Below the pieces are notes generated by a model, which saw nothing but the letters and a program-made list of their open reading frames with translations, did no database searches and was not told the origin of the DNA. A stretch of 64,000 nucleotides of DNA from Paracoccus marinaquae (GTDB lineage: Bacteria; Pseudomonadota; Alphaproteobacteria; Rhodobacterales; Rhodobacteraceae), in the NCBI RefSeq assembly GCF_018860165.1, contig NZ_JAHKNG010000011.1, forward strand, positions 45,732 through 109,731, read 5' to 3'. How positions within the stretch are numbered: the first letter of the stretch is position 1; the number at the start of each line of letters is the position of its first letter. Shown piece after piece: positions 16,882 through 27,285 of the stretch. Made by a program: the position numbers and the translations under genes.

Positions 16882-18561
16882 ATGTGCGCTAAAGCGACCA
16901 TGGAGGAATTCGAAGCCCTCCTGAACGAAAGCTTCGAGATCGACACCCCCGATGAGGGCAGCGTCGTCAAGGGCCGGGTCATCGCCATCGAGGCGGGTCA
17001 GGCCATCATCGATGTCGGCTACAAGATGGAAGGCCGCGTCGATCTGAAGGAATTCGCAAATCCCGGCGAAGAGGCCAAGCTGGCCATCGGCGACGAGGTC
17101 GAGGTTTATCTGGACCGCGTCGAGAACGCCCGCGGCGAAGCCTCGATCAGCCGCGAGAAGGCCCGCCGCGAAGAGGCCTGGGACCGTCTGGAAAAAGCCT
17201 ATGCCGATGAAGAGCGCGTCGAAGGTGCCATCTTCGGCCGCGTCAAAGGTGGCTTCACCGTCGATCTGGGCGGCGCCGTGGCCTTCCTGCCCGGCAGCCA
17301 GGTCGATGTGCGCCCGGTGCGCGATGCCGGCCCGCTGATGGGCCTGAAGCAGCCCTTCCAGATCCTGAAGATGGACCGCCGCCGGGGCAATATCGTCGTC
17401 TCGCGCCGCGCCATTCTGGAAGAAAGCCGCGCCGAACAGCGCGCCGAGGTCATCGCCAACCTGACCGAAGGCCAGACCGTCAAGGGCGTGGTCAAGAACA
17501 TCACCGAATACGGTGCCTTCGTCGATCTGGGCGGTGTGGACGGGCTTCTGCACGTCACCGACATGGCCTGGCGCCGCGTCAACCACCCGTCCGAGATCCT
17601 GTCGATCGGCGAAAGCGTCGATGTTCAGGTCATCAAGATCAACAAGGACAGCCACCGCATCAGCCTCGGCATGAAGCAGCTGCAGGCCGATCCGTGGGAT
17701 ACCGTCTCCGACAAGTTCCCGCTCGGCTCGGTCCATAATGGCCGCGTGACCAACATCACCGATTACGGCGCCTTCGTGGAGCTGGAAGCCGGCGTCGAGG
17801 GTCTGGTCCACGTCTCGGAAATGAGCTGGACCAAGAAGAACGTCCATCCGGGCAAGATCGTCTCGACCTCGCAGGAGGTGGACGTGATGGTGCTGGAAAT
17901 CGACGAGGCCAAGCGCCGCGTTTCGCTGGGTCTCAAGCAGACCATGCGCAACCCGTGGGAAGTCTTTGCCGAGACCCATCCCTCGGGCACGGTCATCGAG
18001 GGCGAGGTCAAGAACATCACCGAATTCGGTCTGTTCATCGGTCTCGACGGCGATATCGACGGCATGGTGCACCTGTCGGACATCAGCTGGGATGCCCGGG
18101 GCGAGGATGCCATTCAGGACTTCCGCAAGGGCGACATGGTCAAGGCCGTGGTCCAGGACGTGGATGTCGAGAAAGAGCGTATCTCGCTGTCGATCAAGGC
18201 GCTGGAAAACGAGCATATGGCCGAAGCCGTTGACGGCGTGAAGCGCGGCTCGGTCGTCACCGCCCTGGTCACCGCGATCGAGGATGGCGGCGTCGAGGTG
18301 GAATATAACGGCGTCAAGTCGTTCATCCGCCGCTCGGACCTGGCCCGCGACCGTCAGGACCAGCGCCCCGAGCGCTTCCAGGTCGGCGACAAGATCGATG
18401 CGCGCGTGACCAATATCGACACCAAGACCCGCCGTCTTGGCCTGTCGATCAAGGCCCGCGAGATCGCCGAAGAGAAAGAGGCCGTCGAACAGTATGGCAG
18501 CTCGGATTCGGGCGCCTCGCTGGGCGATATCCTCGGCGCCGCGCTGAACCGCAACAACTGA
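16882..18561 (+). CDS. rpsA: 30S ribosomal protein S1
   Basis: A 559-residue S1 protein with six S1 RNA-binding repeats. Repeats 3 to 6 show the usual G-V-V/K-NITEYGAFVDL...GLLHVTDM pattern, in variants such as NITDYGAFVELEAGVEGLVHVSEM. S1 helps the 30S subunit bind structured or SD-poor mRNA. Codon use is the strongly biased kind of a highly expressed gene. It is followed by a strong terminator and then by ihfB, an arrangement common in alphaproteobacteria. Confidence 0.98.
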   Translation: MCAKATMEEFEALLNESFEIDTPDEGSVVKGRVIAIEAGQAIIDVGYKMEGRVDLKEFANPGEEAKLAIGDEVEVYLDRVENARGEASISREKARREEAWDRLEKAYADEERVEGAIFGRVKGGFTVDLGGAVAFLPGSQVDVRPVRDAGPLMGLKQPFQILKMDRRRGNIVVSRRAILEESRAEQRAEVIANLTEGQTVKGVVKNITEYGAFVDLGGVDGLLHVTDMAWRRVNHPSEILSIGESVDVQVIKINKDSHRISLGMKQLQADPWDTVSDKFPLGSVHNGRVTNITDYGAFVELEAGVEGLVHVSEMSWTKKNVHPGKIVSTSQEVDVMVLEIDEAKRRVSLGLKQTMRNPWEVFAETHPSGTVIEGEVKNITEFGLFIGLDGDIDGMVHLSDISWDARGEDAIQDFRKGDMVKAVVQDVDVEKERISLSIKALENEHMAEAVDGVKRGSVVTALVTAIEDGGVEVEYNGVKSFIRRSDLARDRQDQRPERFQVGDKIDARVTNIDTKTRRLGLSIKAREIAEEKEAVEQYGSSDSGASLGDILGAALNRNN

Positions 18562-18584
18562 TCGCGGCTCGCCCGCAGCCTTCC

Positions 18585-18619
18585 GGCCCGCCCCTGTTTC
18601 ACGGGGGCGGGCCTTTTTT
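18585..18619 (+). terminator. Rho-independent terminator of rpsA
   Basis: GGCCCGCCCC (18585-18594) pairs perfectly with GGGGCGGGCC (18604-18613), followed by six T residues (18614-18619). It lies 24 bp after the rpsA stop. Confidence 0.95.
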
Positions 18620-18786
18620 CATGCGCCTGTCGTGGGTTGCGCCTTCGCTAGTGGCTTGCGCGCAACGCGCAAAGCTGGCATCGCTAGGAAACCGAAGGAT
18701 TGATTGATGCGTTGCCCGATGGGCTGGACAGCAGCCGCAGCGGGGGCGACGGCCAAAGTTGACTGCCGCATTCAGAGGGGGGAAGG

Positions 18787-19071
18787 ATGATCCGTTCCGA
18801 ACTGATCCAGAAGATTGCCGATGAAAACCCGCATCTCTTCCGGCGCGATGTCGAGCGGATCGTGAACACCGTCTTCGAGGAAATCATCGACGCGATGGCA
18901 CGTGGCGACCGGGTCGAGCTGCGTGGGTTCGGCGCCTTTTCCGTCAAGAAACGCGACGCGCGCACCGGCCGCAATCCGCGCACCGGCGACGCGGTCGATG
19001 TCGAGGAAAAGCATGTGCCCTTCTTCAAGACCGGCAAATTGCTGCGTGATCGGTTGAACGGCGAGGCCTGA
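18787..19071 (+). CDS. ihfB: Integration host factor subunit beta
   Basis: A 94-residue HU/IHF-family DNA-bending protein. [24 protein letters not shown] contains the minor-groove arm, with the Pro after NPRTG-type residues, and the C-terminal helix end. IHF-beta pairs with IhfA (not in this window) to bend DNA by roughly 160 degrees. The leading [17 protein letters not shown] and the position downstream of rpsA favour IhfB over HU. A purine-rich GAGGGGGGAAGG run precedes the ATG. Confidence 0.95.
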   Translation: MIRSELIQKIADENPHLFRRDVERIVNTVFEEIIDAMARGDRVELRGFGAFSVKKRDARTGRNPRTGDAVDVEEKHVPFFKTGKLLRDRLNGEA

Positions 19072-19139
19072 CTGTCTTAAACAGGGGCATGGCCGCCCGG
19101 CGAAGGGTCCGCGGCGGTCGCGTCAGTCAAGGATATCCC

Positions 19140-19538
19140 ATGCGCTTTCTCCGTCTGCTGTTCGTTGCCGTCCTGGCCATCATCCTGATCGCCGTGGCGC
19201 TGGCCAATCGCGGGATCGTTACCCTGTCGGCCGTTCCGCCCAATTTCGCGCAGCATCTGGGTGGCCGCTGGTCGGTCGACCTGCCGCTGTTTCTGGTGAT
19301 CTTCGTGGCCTTTGCCAGCGGCATGCTGGCCGGGCTGGTCTGGGAATGGCTGCGCGAGGCACATATCCGGCGCGAGGCACGGCAGCGCAGCCGCGACATT
19401 GCCCGCCTCGAAGGCGAGGTCGGGCAGTTGCGCGACCGTCACGCGGCCCCGCGTGACGAGATCCTCGCGATCGTCGATCAGCCGAAATCCCGCCCCGCCA
19501 GCCCGGCGACCGGCACGACACTGCCCGCGCCGCGCTGA
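19140..19538 (+). CDS. lapA: LapA-domain inner-membrane protein
   Basis: A 132-residue protein with two membrane segments (about residues 3-22 and 48-70) and then a basic, coiled-coil tail containing RDIARLEGEVGQLRD. This is the LapA (DUF1049) layout. In enterobacteria LapA works with LapB in control of lipopolysaccharide assembly. No lapB is present here. It lies between ihfB and trpF, as in related genomes. The start at 19140 puts the first hydrophobic segment at the N terminus. Confidence 0.8.
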   Translation: MRFLRLLFVAVLAIILIAVALANRGIVTLSAVPPNFAQHLGGRWSVDLPLFLVIFVAFASGMLAGLVWEWLREAHIRREARQRSRDIARLEGEVGQLRDRHAAPRDEILAIVDQPKSRPASPATGTTLPAPR

Positions 19539-19546
19539 GGGTGATC

Positions 19547-20179
19547 ATGGCGCAGGTCAAGATCTGCGGGCTCAGCCAGCCCGCGCATGTCGCCGCGGCA
19601 GTCGAGGCCGGCGCGCGCTATCTGGGCTTTGTCTTCTTCGCGGAATCGCCGCGCGCGGTCACCCCCGGCAGGGCTCGGGCACTTGGCGCCGAGGTGCCGC
19701 CCGGCGTGGCGCGGGTCGGGCTGTTCGTCGATCCCGACGATGCGCTGCTGCAGGCGGTGCTGGCCGAGGCGCATCTCGACCTGATCCAGTTGCACGGCGC
19801 CGAAAGCCCCGGGCGGGTCGCGGACGTCAAGGCGCTGACCGGCCTGCCGGTGATGAAGGCCGTGGGCCTGTCCGCGCCGGAGGATCTGCCGGCGCTGACC
19901 GATTACGGCCTCGTGGCAGATCTTCTGCTGGTCGACGCCAAGCCGCCAAAGGATGCTGTTCTGCCCGGCGGCAACGGGCTGGCATTCGACTGGCGGCTGC
20001 TGACCGGGCGGCGCTGGCTGCGGCCCTGGCTCCTGGCGGGCGGGCTGACACCGGCCAATGTCGCCGAGGCGATCCGCCTGACCGGCGCCCGGGGCGTCGA
20101 TGTCAGTTCGGGCGTCGAGACGGCGCCCGGCGTCAAGGACAGCGGCATGATCCGCGATTTCATCGCCGCCGCATCCTGA
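19547..20179 (+). CDS. trpF: Phosphoribosylanthranilate isomerase
   Basis: About 210 residues of the TIM-barrel enzyme that makes the Amadori compound CdRP in tryptophan synthesis. VKICGLSQ contains the catalytic cysteine near the N terminus. YLGFVFFAESPRAVTP, LIQLHGAE, and the phosphate-binding WLLAGGLTPANV and GVDVSSGVE motifs complete the family pattern. ATG 19547 is the likely start; GTG 19541 is in frame just upstream. trpB lies 0.5 kb downstream with one gene between them. Confidence 0.96.
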   Translation: MAQVKICGLSQPAHVAAAVEAGARYLGFVFFAESPRAVTPGRARALGAEVPPGVARVGLFVDPDDALLQAVLAEAHLDLIQLHGAESPGRVADVKALTGLPVMKAVGLSAPEDLPALTDYGLVADLLLVDAKPPKDAVLPGGNGLAFDWRLLTGRRWLRPWLLAGGLTPANVAEAIRLTGARGVDVSSGVETAPGVKDSGMIRDFIAAAS

Positions 20180-20198
20180 ACCGCCGCCCCCCTTTGCC

Positions 20199-20657
20199 AT
20201 GACCGCCGGTCCCCCGCCCCGTTTCCGATCCGCCAGCCGCGACGATGTTCCCGCGGTCATGGCGCTGCTGCGCGAGGACCTGCTGGGCGCGGTGCGCGAG
20301 GGGCATGATCCGGCAACCTATCTCGCCGCGTTCGACTCGATGCTGGCCGAGGGCAACAACCACCTGATCGTGGCCGATGGCGGCGACGGCATCATCGCCT
20401 GCTACCAGATCACCTTCATCTCGGGCCTGTCACTGTCGGCCACCCGCCGCGCCCAGATCGAGGGCGTCCGCGTCGCCCCCGCCCATCGCGGCCGCGGCAT
20501 CGGCGAGGCGCTGATCCGCGACGCCGAGGCCCGTGCCCGCGCCGCCGGCTGCCGCTTGCTGCAGTTCACCACCAACAAGGCGCGCCGGGATGCGCATCGC
20601 TTCTATGACCGCGTGGGCTTCACCCCAAGCCATATCGGCTATAAGAAACCGCTCTAG
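20199..20657 (+). CDS. GNAT family N-acetyltransferase
   Basis: A 152-residue GNAT enzyme. The acetyl-CoA-binding motif is VRVAPAHRGRGIGEALI (Q/RxxGxG/A type), preceded by the usual beta strands, and HRFYDRVGFTPSHIGYKK is the C-terminal signature. The substrate is unknown. It sits between trpF and trpB in the same direction, 19 bp after trpF and 48 bp before trpB, so it is probably transcribed with them. Confidence 0.88.
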   Translation: MTAGPPPRFRSASRDDVPAVMALLREDLLGAVREGHDPATYLAAFDSMLAEGNNHLIVADGGDGIIACYQITFISGLSLSATRRAQIEGVRVAPAHRGRGIGEALIRDAEARARAAGCRLLQFTTNKARRDAHRFYDRVGFTPSHIGYKKPL

Positions 20658-20705
20658 GCTTCTTCTTCATTCAAATATCCGAATCCCAACCGCGAAGGCA
20701 GACCG

Positions 20706-21932
<1,227 letters not shown>

Positions 21933-21945
21933 CGGCGTCGGCCGC

Positions 21946-22401
21946 TCAGGACCCGGTGTCGGGCCGGTCCTTCATGCAGATCAGCGTCTGCAGGCCGGTC
22001 GCCACATGCCTGCGGCTGCCACCGCTGACGCCCCAGACATCCAGCTGGCAGATGGTCAGGGTGCGGCCGGGTTTCACCACCCGGCCCGTCGCCTCCAGCC
22101 AGTCGCCCTGGGCGGGGTTGATCAGGTTCAGCTTGAACTCGACCGTCAGGACCGAACTGTTCTCGGGAAACAGCGTATAGGCCGCATAGCCGCCGGCGCT
22201 GTCGGCGATGGTCGCGCTGCCTCCGGCGTGGAAAAAACCGTGCTGCTGGGTCAGTTCCGGGCGGAATTTCATCTTCAGCGTCACCAGGCCCGCCCGCACC
22301 TCGGCCACTTCGACCCCCAGATGCGCCATCAGGCCCTGCCGCTCAAAGCTCTCCTGCATCCGCCGCACGATTGCCGCATCCAGGTTCGATCCGATTTCCA
22401 T
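21946..22401 (-). CDS. PaaI family (hotdog-fold) thioesterase
   Basis: A 151-residue single-domain hotdog thioesterase. The sequence QHGFFHAGGSATIADSAGG holds the conserved G-HAG-x-A-x-AD pattern of the PaaI/4HBT group. It should hydrolyse acyl- or aryl-CoA; the natural substrate is unknown. It stands alone, convergent with trpB and 78 bp from the pdxY stop. Confidence 0.85.
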   Translation of the reverse strand: MEIGSNLDAAIVRRMQESFERQGLMAHLGVEVAEVRAGLVTLKMKFRPELTQQHGFFHAGGSATIADSAGGYAAYTLFPENSSVLTVEFKLNLINPAQGDWLEATGRVVKPGRTLTICQLDVWGVSGGSRRHVATGLQTLICMKDRPDTGS

Positions 22402-22479
22402 TGGGCAGTCCTCCGTTTTCGCCAGACTGGACGGCGATTGGCCCCGTCGACAAGCCCGATTGATCGATCGGACGCAGGG

Positions 22480-23331
22480 TCAGATCCGCAGCAGCGCCGC
22501 CCGGAAGCCGGGATCGGACAGCACCACCTCATGCGCGCCGATCCGGGCGGCATGGGCCAGCGCAAGCCCGGTCAGTTCCTGCGCCAGATCGACCGCATCA
22601 GTCAGGTCACGCCCGCGCCCCAGAGCCGCCGTCACCAGACCCGAGAACAGATCGCCGGTGCCGGGCAGGGCGACGGGCAGATGCGGCGTCGGGTGCCGGC
22701 TGGGGCCGTCAGGCGCGACGATGACGCTTTCCAGATGGTTCGCCGGCGTATCGGCCAGCACGCAGCCGGTCGCGATCAGCCGCCCGCCGGCGGCAAGGTG
22801 CAGGGCGCGCCCGGCCGCGACCACATCGTCCAGATCCGCAATCTCCTGCCCGGTCAGGTAGGCCAGTTCGAACGCATTGGGCGTCGCCAGATCGGCCAGC
22901 GGCAACATGCGGTCGCGGATGACATGGGCGATGGCCTCGGGCACATAGAGCCCCGGCTCGTGATCGCCCATCACCGGATCGCAGAGATAGCGCAGGCCCG
23001 GATTCGCCGCCTTGCAGCGGGCGATGAAATCTGCCGTCAGCTCCGCCACCTCGACCGAGCCGATATAGCCGGTGACCAGCCAAGCCGCGCGCCCGGGCAG
23101 GCCGCGTTCCTCGGCGCCCAGCAGCAGGTCCGCGAACAGATGCGGCGGCAGCGGCGCACCGCGCAGGGTCGGATAATGCGGCGTGTTCGAGAACAGCACG
23201 GTCGGGATCGCGGCCACTTCCAGCCCCACGGCCTGCATCGGAAACACGGCGGCCGAATTGCCGACATGGCCGAAGGTGACTTGGCTCTGGATCGAGATGA
23301 CCAGTGGCGGCGGGGTATCACTGACGTTCAT
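22480..23331 (-). CDS. pdxY: Pyridoxal kinase PdxY
   Basis: A 283-residue ribokinase-fold kinase that phosphorylates pyridoxal to PLP in the salvage pathway. ISIQSQVTFGHVGNSAAVFPMQ at the N terminus is the PdxY/PdxK signature (S-Q-V-x-x-G-x-V-G-N). CDPVMGD and the anion-hole GTGDLFSGL with the catalytic Asp are also present. The start overlaps the MOSC gene by ATGA (23328-23331). Confidence 0.94.
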   Translation of the reverse strand: MNVSDTPPPLVISIQSQVTFGHVGNSAAVFPMQAVGLEVAAIPTVLFSNTPHYPTLRGAPLPPHLFADLLLGAEERGLPGRAAWLVTGYIGSVEVAELTADFIARCKAANPGLRYLCDPVMGDHEPGLYVPEAIAHVIRDRMLPLADLATPNAFELAYLTGQEIADLDDVVAAGRALHLAAGGRLIATGCVLADTPANHLESVIVAPDGPSRHPTPHLPVALPGTGDLFSGLVTAALGRGRDLTDAVDLAQELTGLALAHAARIGAHEVVLSDPGFRAALLRI

Positions 23332-24011
23332 GCCGATCCCTCCAAACGCCGGTTCCAGTCCTCGACCCGGCCGCTGTCAAGCCGGCGCTGCGCGTATCGG
23401 CGCCAGCCCTCGGCCAGAACCCCCAGCCCGGCGATCCCGGTCAGGGCATCGCGGTTCAGCCGGTCTACATACATGACATGCCATAACCGCTGTACCGTCC
23501 AGTCGGGCGCCAGCCGGTCGATCAACTCGAGGCGGTCGCCCGGCGTCACCCGGCCCGGCTGCAACACGCGGTAATACCAGCCGGTGCGGCCGCTGTTCTG
23601 TACCCTTCGCGCCATGTCGGGCATGCCGAAACGCAGGTTCAGCTTCCAGCAGGGCTGGCGGCCCTGCGACACCTGCAGCAAGGCATCGCCCAGCCGGAAG
23701 ATGTCGCCCACCGCGATATCGGCCTCGGTCAGCCCCTCGCTGGACAGGTTCTCGCCAAAGGCGCCCGCGCGGGCAAGCGCGGGTTGCGGGCCGATCTCGG
23801 CCAGCCAGCCGGCATAGTGGTCGCGGGCGTAGTGATGCACCGCCTTTTCCGGGCCACCATGGACGCGCCGGTCGGCCTGCTGGTCGCCCTCGAACCCCTC
23901 GGCCCCCAGCCAGAGCGGGCCGGCAACCGGGGTCTTGGCGATTCCCGACGGGGTATCGCTGCCGGGCAGGGGCGCGACGGGGCCGGTCAGCAGGGTCGGG
24001 GTGACGGTCAT
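23328..24011 (-). CDS. MOSC domain-containing protein (YiiM-like)
   Basis: A 227-residue MOSC-domain protein. Visible are GFEGDQQADRRVHGGPEKAVHHY, which includes the conserved D-x-RxHGG-DKAV-like core, FGENLSSEGL, and the conserved cysteine in GRQPCWKLN. MOSC domains bind a sulfur-carrying or molybdenum-cofactor group; YiiM-like members detoxify N-hydroxylated bases using Moco. The start at 24011 is chosen because upstream frame residues look non-coding. It is coupled to pdxY by a 4-bp overlap. Confidence 0.82.
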   Translation of the reverse strand: MTVTPTLLTGPVAPLPGSDTPSGIAKTPVAGPLWLGAEGFEGDQQADRRVHGGPEKAVHHYARDHYAGWLAEIGPQPALARAGAFGENLSSEGLTEADIAVGDIFRLGDALLQVSQGRQPCWKLNLRFGMPDMARRVQNSGRTGWYYRVLQPGRVTPGDRLELIDRLAPDWTVQRLWHVMYVDRLNRDALTGIAGLGVLAEGWRRYAQRRLDSGRVEDWNRRLEGSA

Positions 24012-24084
24012 GGCTCGGGGCCTGTTCAGGAAAAGCGCGCGGGCCGTCACGGCCCCCGCGATCCGTTCTTCCGCGCGGGCGGGC

Positions 24085-24639
24085 TCAGCGCCGGGGGCTG
24101 CGCAGGCGCAGGGCGCCCTCGATTGCCAGGGTGGCGATGGCGACCTTGACCAGATCACCCAGGATGAACGGGGTGAAACCGGCGGCCAGCAGCCTGTCGG
24201 CGGGGACAAAGGCCGACAGCCAGGCGAGGCCCAGCAGATAGGTCACGGCAAGGCCGGCCAGCATCGCCAGGGTCCGGCCGGCAATGCCGCGCCCCTGTGC
24301 CAGCCAGCCCGTCACCGCCATGGCCAGCAGCATGCCGATCAGGAAGCCGCCGGTCGGACCGGCCATATAGGCGAGGCCGATGCCGCGTTCGGGCGAGCCG
24401 GCGAAAACCGGCAGCCCGGCCGCGCCGGCGCCCAGATAGGCCAGCATCGCGGCGAGGCCAAGGCGCGGACCCAGAACCACGGCGATCGCCAGAACGGCCA
24501 TCGTCTGCAGCGTCATCGGAACAGGCCAGAACGGAACCTGGGTCTTGGCGCTGAGCGTGATCAGCGCCGCGGCGGCAAGGGTCAGGCCGACGGTGCGGGC
24601 CGGGCTGGCGCCAAGCGCCGGGTTCGTTGCAAGTTGCAT
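24085..24639 (-). CDS. bioY: Biotin transporter BioY
   Basis: A 184-residue membrane protein with six hydrophobic segments, the S component of an ECF-type biotin importer. AYLGAGAAGLPVFAG, YMAGPTGGFLIGM and FTPFILGDLVKV are typical BioY motifs. No bioM or bioN genes are adjacent, so it may act alone or with an energising module elsewhere. A BioR-like palindrome lies 31 bp upstream of the start. Confidence 0.94.
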   Translation of the reverse strand: MQLATNPALGASPARTVGLTLAAAALITLSAKTQVPFWPVPMTLQTMAVLAIAVVLGPRLGLAAMLAYLGAGAAGLPVFAGSPERGIGLAYMAGPTGGFLIGMLLAMAVTGWLAQGRGIAGRTLAMLAGLAVTYLLGLAWLSAFVPADRLLAAGFTPFILGDLVKVAIATLAIEGALRLRSPRR

Positions 24640-24669
24640 GGGCTGTCCTTTCCGGTGGATCGTCTTACC

Positions 24670-24679
24670 CTGTCGATAG
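24670..24679 (-). promoter_or_regulatory. BioR-like operator candidate before bioY
   Basis: CTGTCGATAG is a near-palindrome (one mismatched pair) 31 bp upstream of the bioY ATG. It matches the alphaproteobacterial BioR consensus TTATMKATAA at seven of ten positions. The position suits a repressor site, but the match is incomplete. Confidence 0.35.
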
Positions 24680-24746
24680 GACCGGCATGTCGCAACGTCA
24701 ATATTGGCCTTGCGGAACGCGCCGCGGGCGAAGGGGCGGGGTCCGC

Positions 24747-25352
24747 TCAGGACGCCGCATCATAGGCCGCGACGATGCGGTCTGCGCGTTCTGCGATGGC
24801 GGCGATGCCAAGGCCGGGCTGATAGATCGCGGTTCCCATCCCGAAGCCCGCGGCCCCGGCCTGCCGCCATGCGGCGAAATCATCCGGGCCGACACCGCCC
24901 ACCGCATAGATGGGCACCTCGGGCGGCAGGACCGCGCGCATCGCCGACATGCCGGAAACGCCGATCAGACTGGCCGGGAACAGTTTCAGCCCGTCCGCCC
25001 CGGCCCGCAGCGCCGCGAAGCACTCGGTCGGGGTCAGGCAGCCGGGATAGGACAGAAGGCCCGCCGCCTTGGTGGCGCGGATGACCTCGGGATTGCAATC
25101 GGGCGAGACGACCAGATGCGCGCCCATGCCGGCCAGCCGTTCCACCTCGGCCACCTGCAGGACGGTGCCGGCGCCGATCTGCGCGCGCCCTTTTGCGGCG
25201 GCCAGCATCGCCGCGATGCTGTCGAAGGGGCGCGGAGAGTTCAGCGGCACCTCGATCCGGGTGATTCCGGCGGCGATCAGGGCTTCGGCGACGGGGACAG
25301 CCTCCTCGGAGGTGATGCCGCGCAGGATGGCGATGATGTTGCGGTCGGTCAC
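24747..25352 (-). CDS. dgoA: 2-dehydro-3-deoxy-6-phosphogalactonate aldolase
   Basis: A 201-residue class I aldolase of the KDPG/KDPGal group. The Schiff-base lysine lies in [11 protein letters not shown], and the catalytic glutamate is probably in the N-terminal [11 protein letters not shown]. It cleaves KDPGal to pyruvate and glyceraldehyde 3-phosphate in the De Ley-Doudoroff pathway. The choice of KDPGal over KDPG rests on the neighbour: the kinase gene dgoK overlaps it by GTGA (25349-25352). The start codon is GTG. Confidence 0.9.
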   Translation of the reverse strand: MTDRNIIAILRGITSEEAVPVAEALIAAGITRIEVPLNSPRPFDSIAAMLAAAKGRAQIGAGTVLQVAEVERLAGMGAHLVVSPDCNPEVIRATKAAGLLSYPGCLTPTECFAALRAGADGLKLFPASLIGVSGMSAMRAVLPPEVPIYAVGGVGPDDFAAWRQAGAAGFGMGTAIYQPGLGIAAIAERADRIVAAYDAAS

Positions 25353-26263
25353 AGTTGTCCTTTCAATGCGTCATGGGCGGCGGCAAGACCCGCCAGCGTC
25401 ATTGCCTCGGCATCGGTGCGGCGCGGGCTCAGCCCCTGCGCCGCCAGCCCGGTCGCATAGGCATCGGCCAGTCCGCCCGCGCCGATGATCGCCACCTCCT
25501 GGCCCAGCCAGTAGGGCCGCGCGCCAGCCAGTTCGATGCCGATCAGCAGCCCCGACAGCCTTGCCCGCGCGGTCACCGGGTCAAGCCCCTGCAGCAGCGA
25601 TTCGGCCCGCAGGGAGAACAGATCCGTCGCCACCGTCGCCGGCCGGGCCATGGCCTGATCGAGGGCGGCCGAAAAGGCCGCTTGGTCCTCGCCTGTCGTC
25701 GCCACCGAATGGCGCAGCACCGATGCGGTGGAGAGCAGTGCGAACAGCTCTCCGGTCATGAAGCTGCGAAAGCTGACCACCTCGCCGGCGCTGACATGGG
25801 CCCATTTGCAATGCGTTCCGGGCAGGCACAGCACGCCGTCGAAACCGGGATTGGCGGCCAGATAGCCCGCGATCTGGGTTTCCTCGCCGCGCATCACATC
25901 GGCCGGGCGGGCCTGCGACAGGCCGGGCAGGATGGCGACCGCAAGGCGCGGGTCCGAGGTGCGGGGCCGGGCGGCCCGGTCCCAGGTGCCGGGCAGGCAG
26001 GGCACGGCGGCATAGGGCGCCTCGGCCCAGCCCTGCCGCGCCCCGGCCATGCCGCAGCAGATCACCGGGACGCGGCGCCCGGCGGGCAGGCGATCCCCCA
26101 CCAGCGCCAGCAGCGTCGCTTCGAATTCGTCGGGTTTCAGCTTCGACATGCCGCGGTCGCTGTGCCGCCGGTCCAGCACCTGCCCGCCGTCGCCCATCAG
26201 CCACAGGCGCAGATGCGATGTGCCCCAATCGACGGCAATCCAGTCGATCCTGCCGCTTGTCAC
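25349..26263 (-). CDS. dgoK: 2-dehydro-3-deoxygalactonokinase
   Basis: A 304-residue sugar-acid kinase that phosphorylates 2-keto-3-deoxygalactonate. The N-terminal [15 protein letters not shown] and internal [13 protein letters not shown] and [13 protein letters not shown] motifs match the DgoK family. The start is GTG at 26263. With the overlapping aldolase gene it completes the last two steps of galactonate breakdown. Galactose dehydrogenase and galactonate dehydratase are not in the window. Confidence 0.93.
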   Translation of the reverse strand: MTSGRIDWIAVDWGTSHLRLWLMGDGGQVLDRRHSDRGMSKLKPDEFEATLLALVGDRLPAGRRVPVICCGMAGARQGWAEAPYAAVPCLPGTWDRAARPRTSDPRLAVAILPGLSQARPADVMRGEETQIAGYLAANPGFDGVLCLPGTHCKWAHVSAGEVVSFRSFMTGELFALLSTASVLRHSVATTGEDQAAFSAALDQAMARPATVATDLFSLRAESLLQGLDPVTARARLSGLLIGIELAGARPYWLGQEVAIIGAGGLADAYATGLAAQGLSPRRTDAEAMTLAGLAAAHDALKGQL

Positions 26264-26340
26264 CCTGCGCCCTCCGTCTGTTCCCGTGTTCGATCAGCGG
26301 GCACTCTCGACAAGCCGTTAGCGCCTGTCAAGACGGCGGA

Positions 26341-27285
26341 TCATGGCAGCAGCGCCAGCCACATCCAGACCGTAAAGACCGACGCGGCGGTGGCGATCAG
26401 CACCGAGGATGCCGCCACCCGCCGGGCGGCGCCGTAGATATTGGCAAAGAGATAGGCGTTGACCCCGGGCGCCATAGCCGCCGTCATCACCGAGGATCGC
26501 ATCCCCGCGGTATCGAGACCCAGCAGATGCCCCAGCCCGAAGGCGATGCCCGGATGTACCAGCAGCGAGCAGGCGCAGCACATGGCGATGGTGGCCATGT
26601 CACCCTCGGGGCGATAGCGGTGCAGCACGCCGCCCAGCCCGAACAGGGCGGCGGGCAGCGCCGCGCGCGCGATCATGTCGACGGCGCCCCAGAACCCTTC
26701 CGGCATGACCAGTCCGGCCTGAATCAGCAGGTTCATCGCCAGCCCGCAGGCGATACCGATGACCAGCGGCGTGCGCAGCACCCCCGAAAGCGCCCGCATC
26801 GCGACGCCGCCCACCGACAGGCCGGTGCCGCGGGCGCGGGTGAACTCCATCAGCGTGATCCCGAAGGTATAGAGCAGCGGCGAGTGCAGGGCGATGATCG
26901 CCCAGTTGCCGTCCAGCGATTCGGGGCCGAAGGCGCGCTGCGTGATCGGGATGCCCAGCAGCAGGCTGTTCGAGAACAGGCAGACGAATCCGATCGCGAC
27001 GCAATCGGCGGGGTTGCGCCCGAACAGGTATTTCGCCCCGGCCCAGCCCGCCGCAAAGCTGACCATCGCCCCGGCATAGAACGAGATCAGCAGCGGCGCG
27101 CGGAACTCGTTGCCCAGATCCAGCCGCGCCATCGAGACGAACAGCAGGGTCGGGACGGCGAAGTTCTGGGCGAAACGCATCAGCCCGTCCACCGCCGATT
27201 CCGAGAACCAGCCGCGCCAGCTGACCAGATAGCCAAAGCCGATCACCAGAAAGACCGGCAGGATGATGGTGAAAAGTGCGCTCAC
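26341..27285 (-). CDS. AEC family transporter
   Basis: A 314-residue membrane protein with about ten hydrophobic segments in two halves, as in the auxin efflux carrier (AEC) family. The first half starts TIILPVFLVIGFGYLVSWRG, and the second half has GIACGLAMNLLIQAG and FGLGGVLHRY. Family members export or import small organic acids; the substrate here is unknown. The start is GTG, and the 4-bp overlap with the upstream hydrolase gene places it at the end of the dacC operon. Confidence 0.87.
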   Translation of the reverse strand: MSALFTIILPVFLVIGFGYLVSWRGWFSESAVDGLMRFAQNFAVPTLLFVSMARLDLGNEFRAPLLISFYAGAMVSFAAGWAGAKYLFGRNPADCVAIGFVCLFSNSLLLGIPITQRAFGPESLDGNWAIIALHSPLLYTFGITLMEFTRARGTGLSVGGVAMRALSGVLRTPLVIGIACGLAMNLLIQAGLVMPEGFWGAVDMIARAALPAALFGLGGVLHRYRPEGDMATIAMCCACSLLVHPGIAFGLGHLLGLDTAGMRSSVMTAAMAPGVNAYLFANIYGAARRVAASSVLIATAASVFTVWMWLALLP

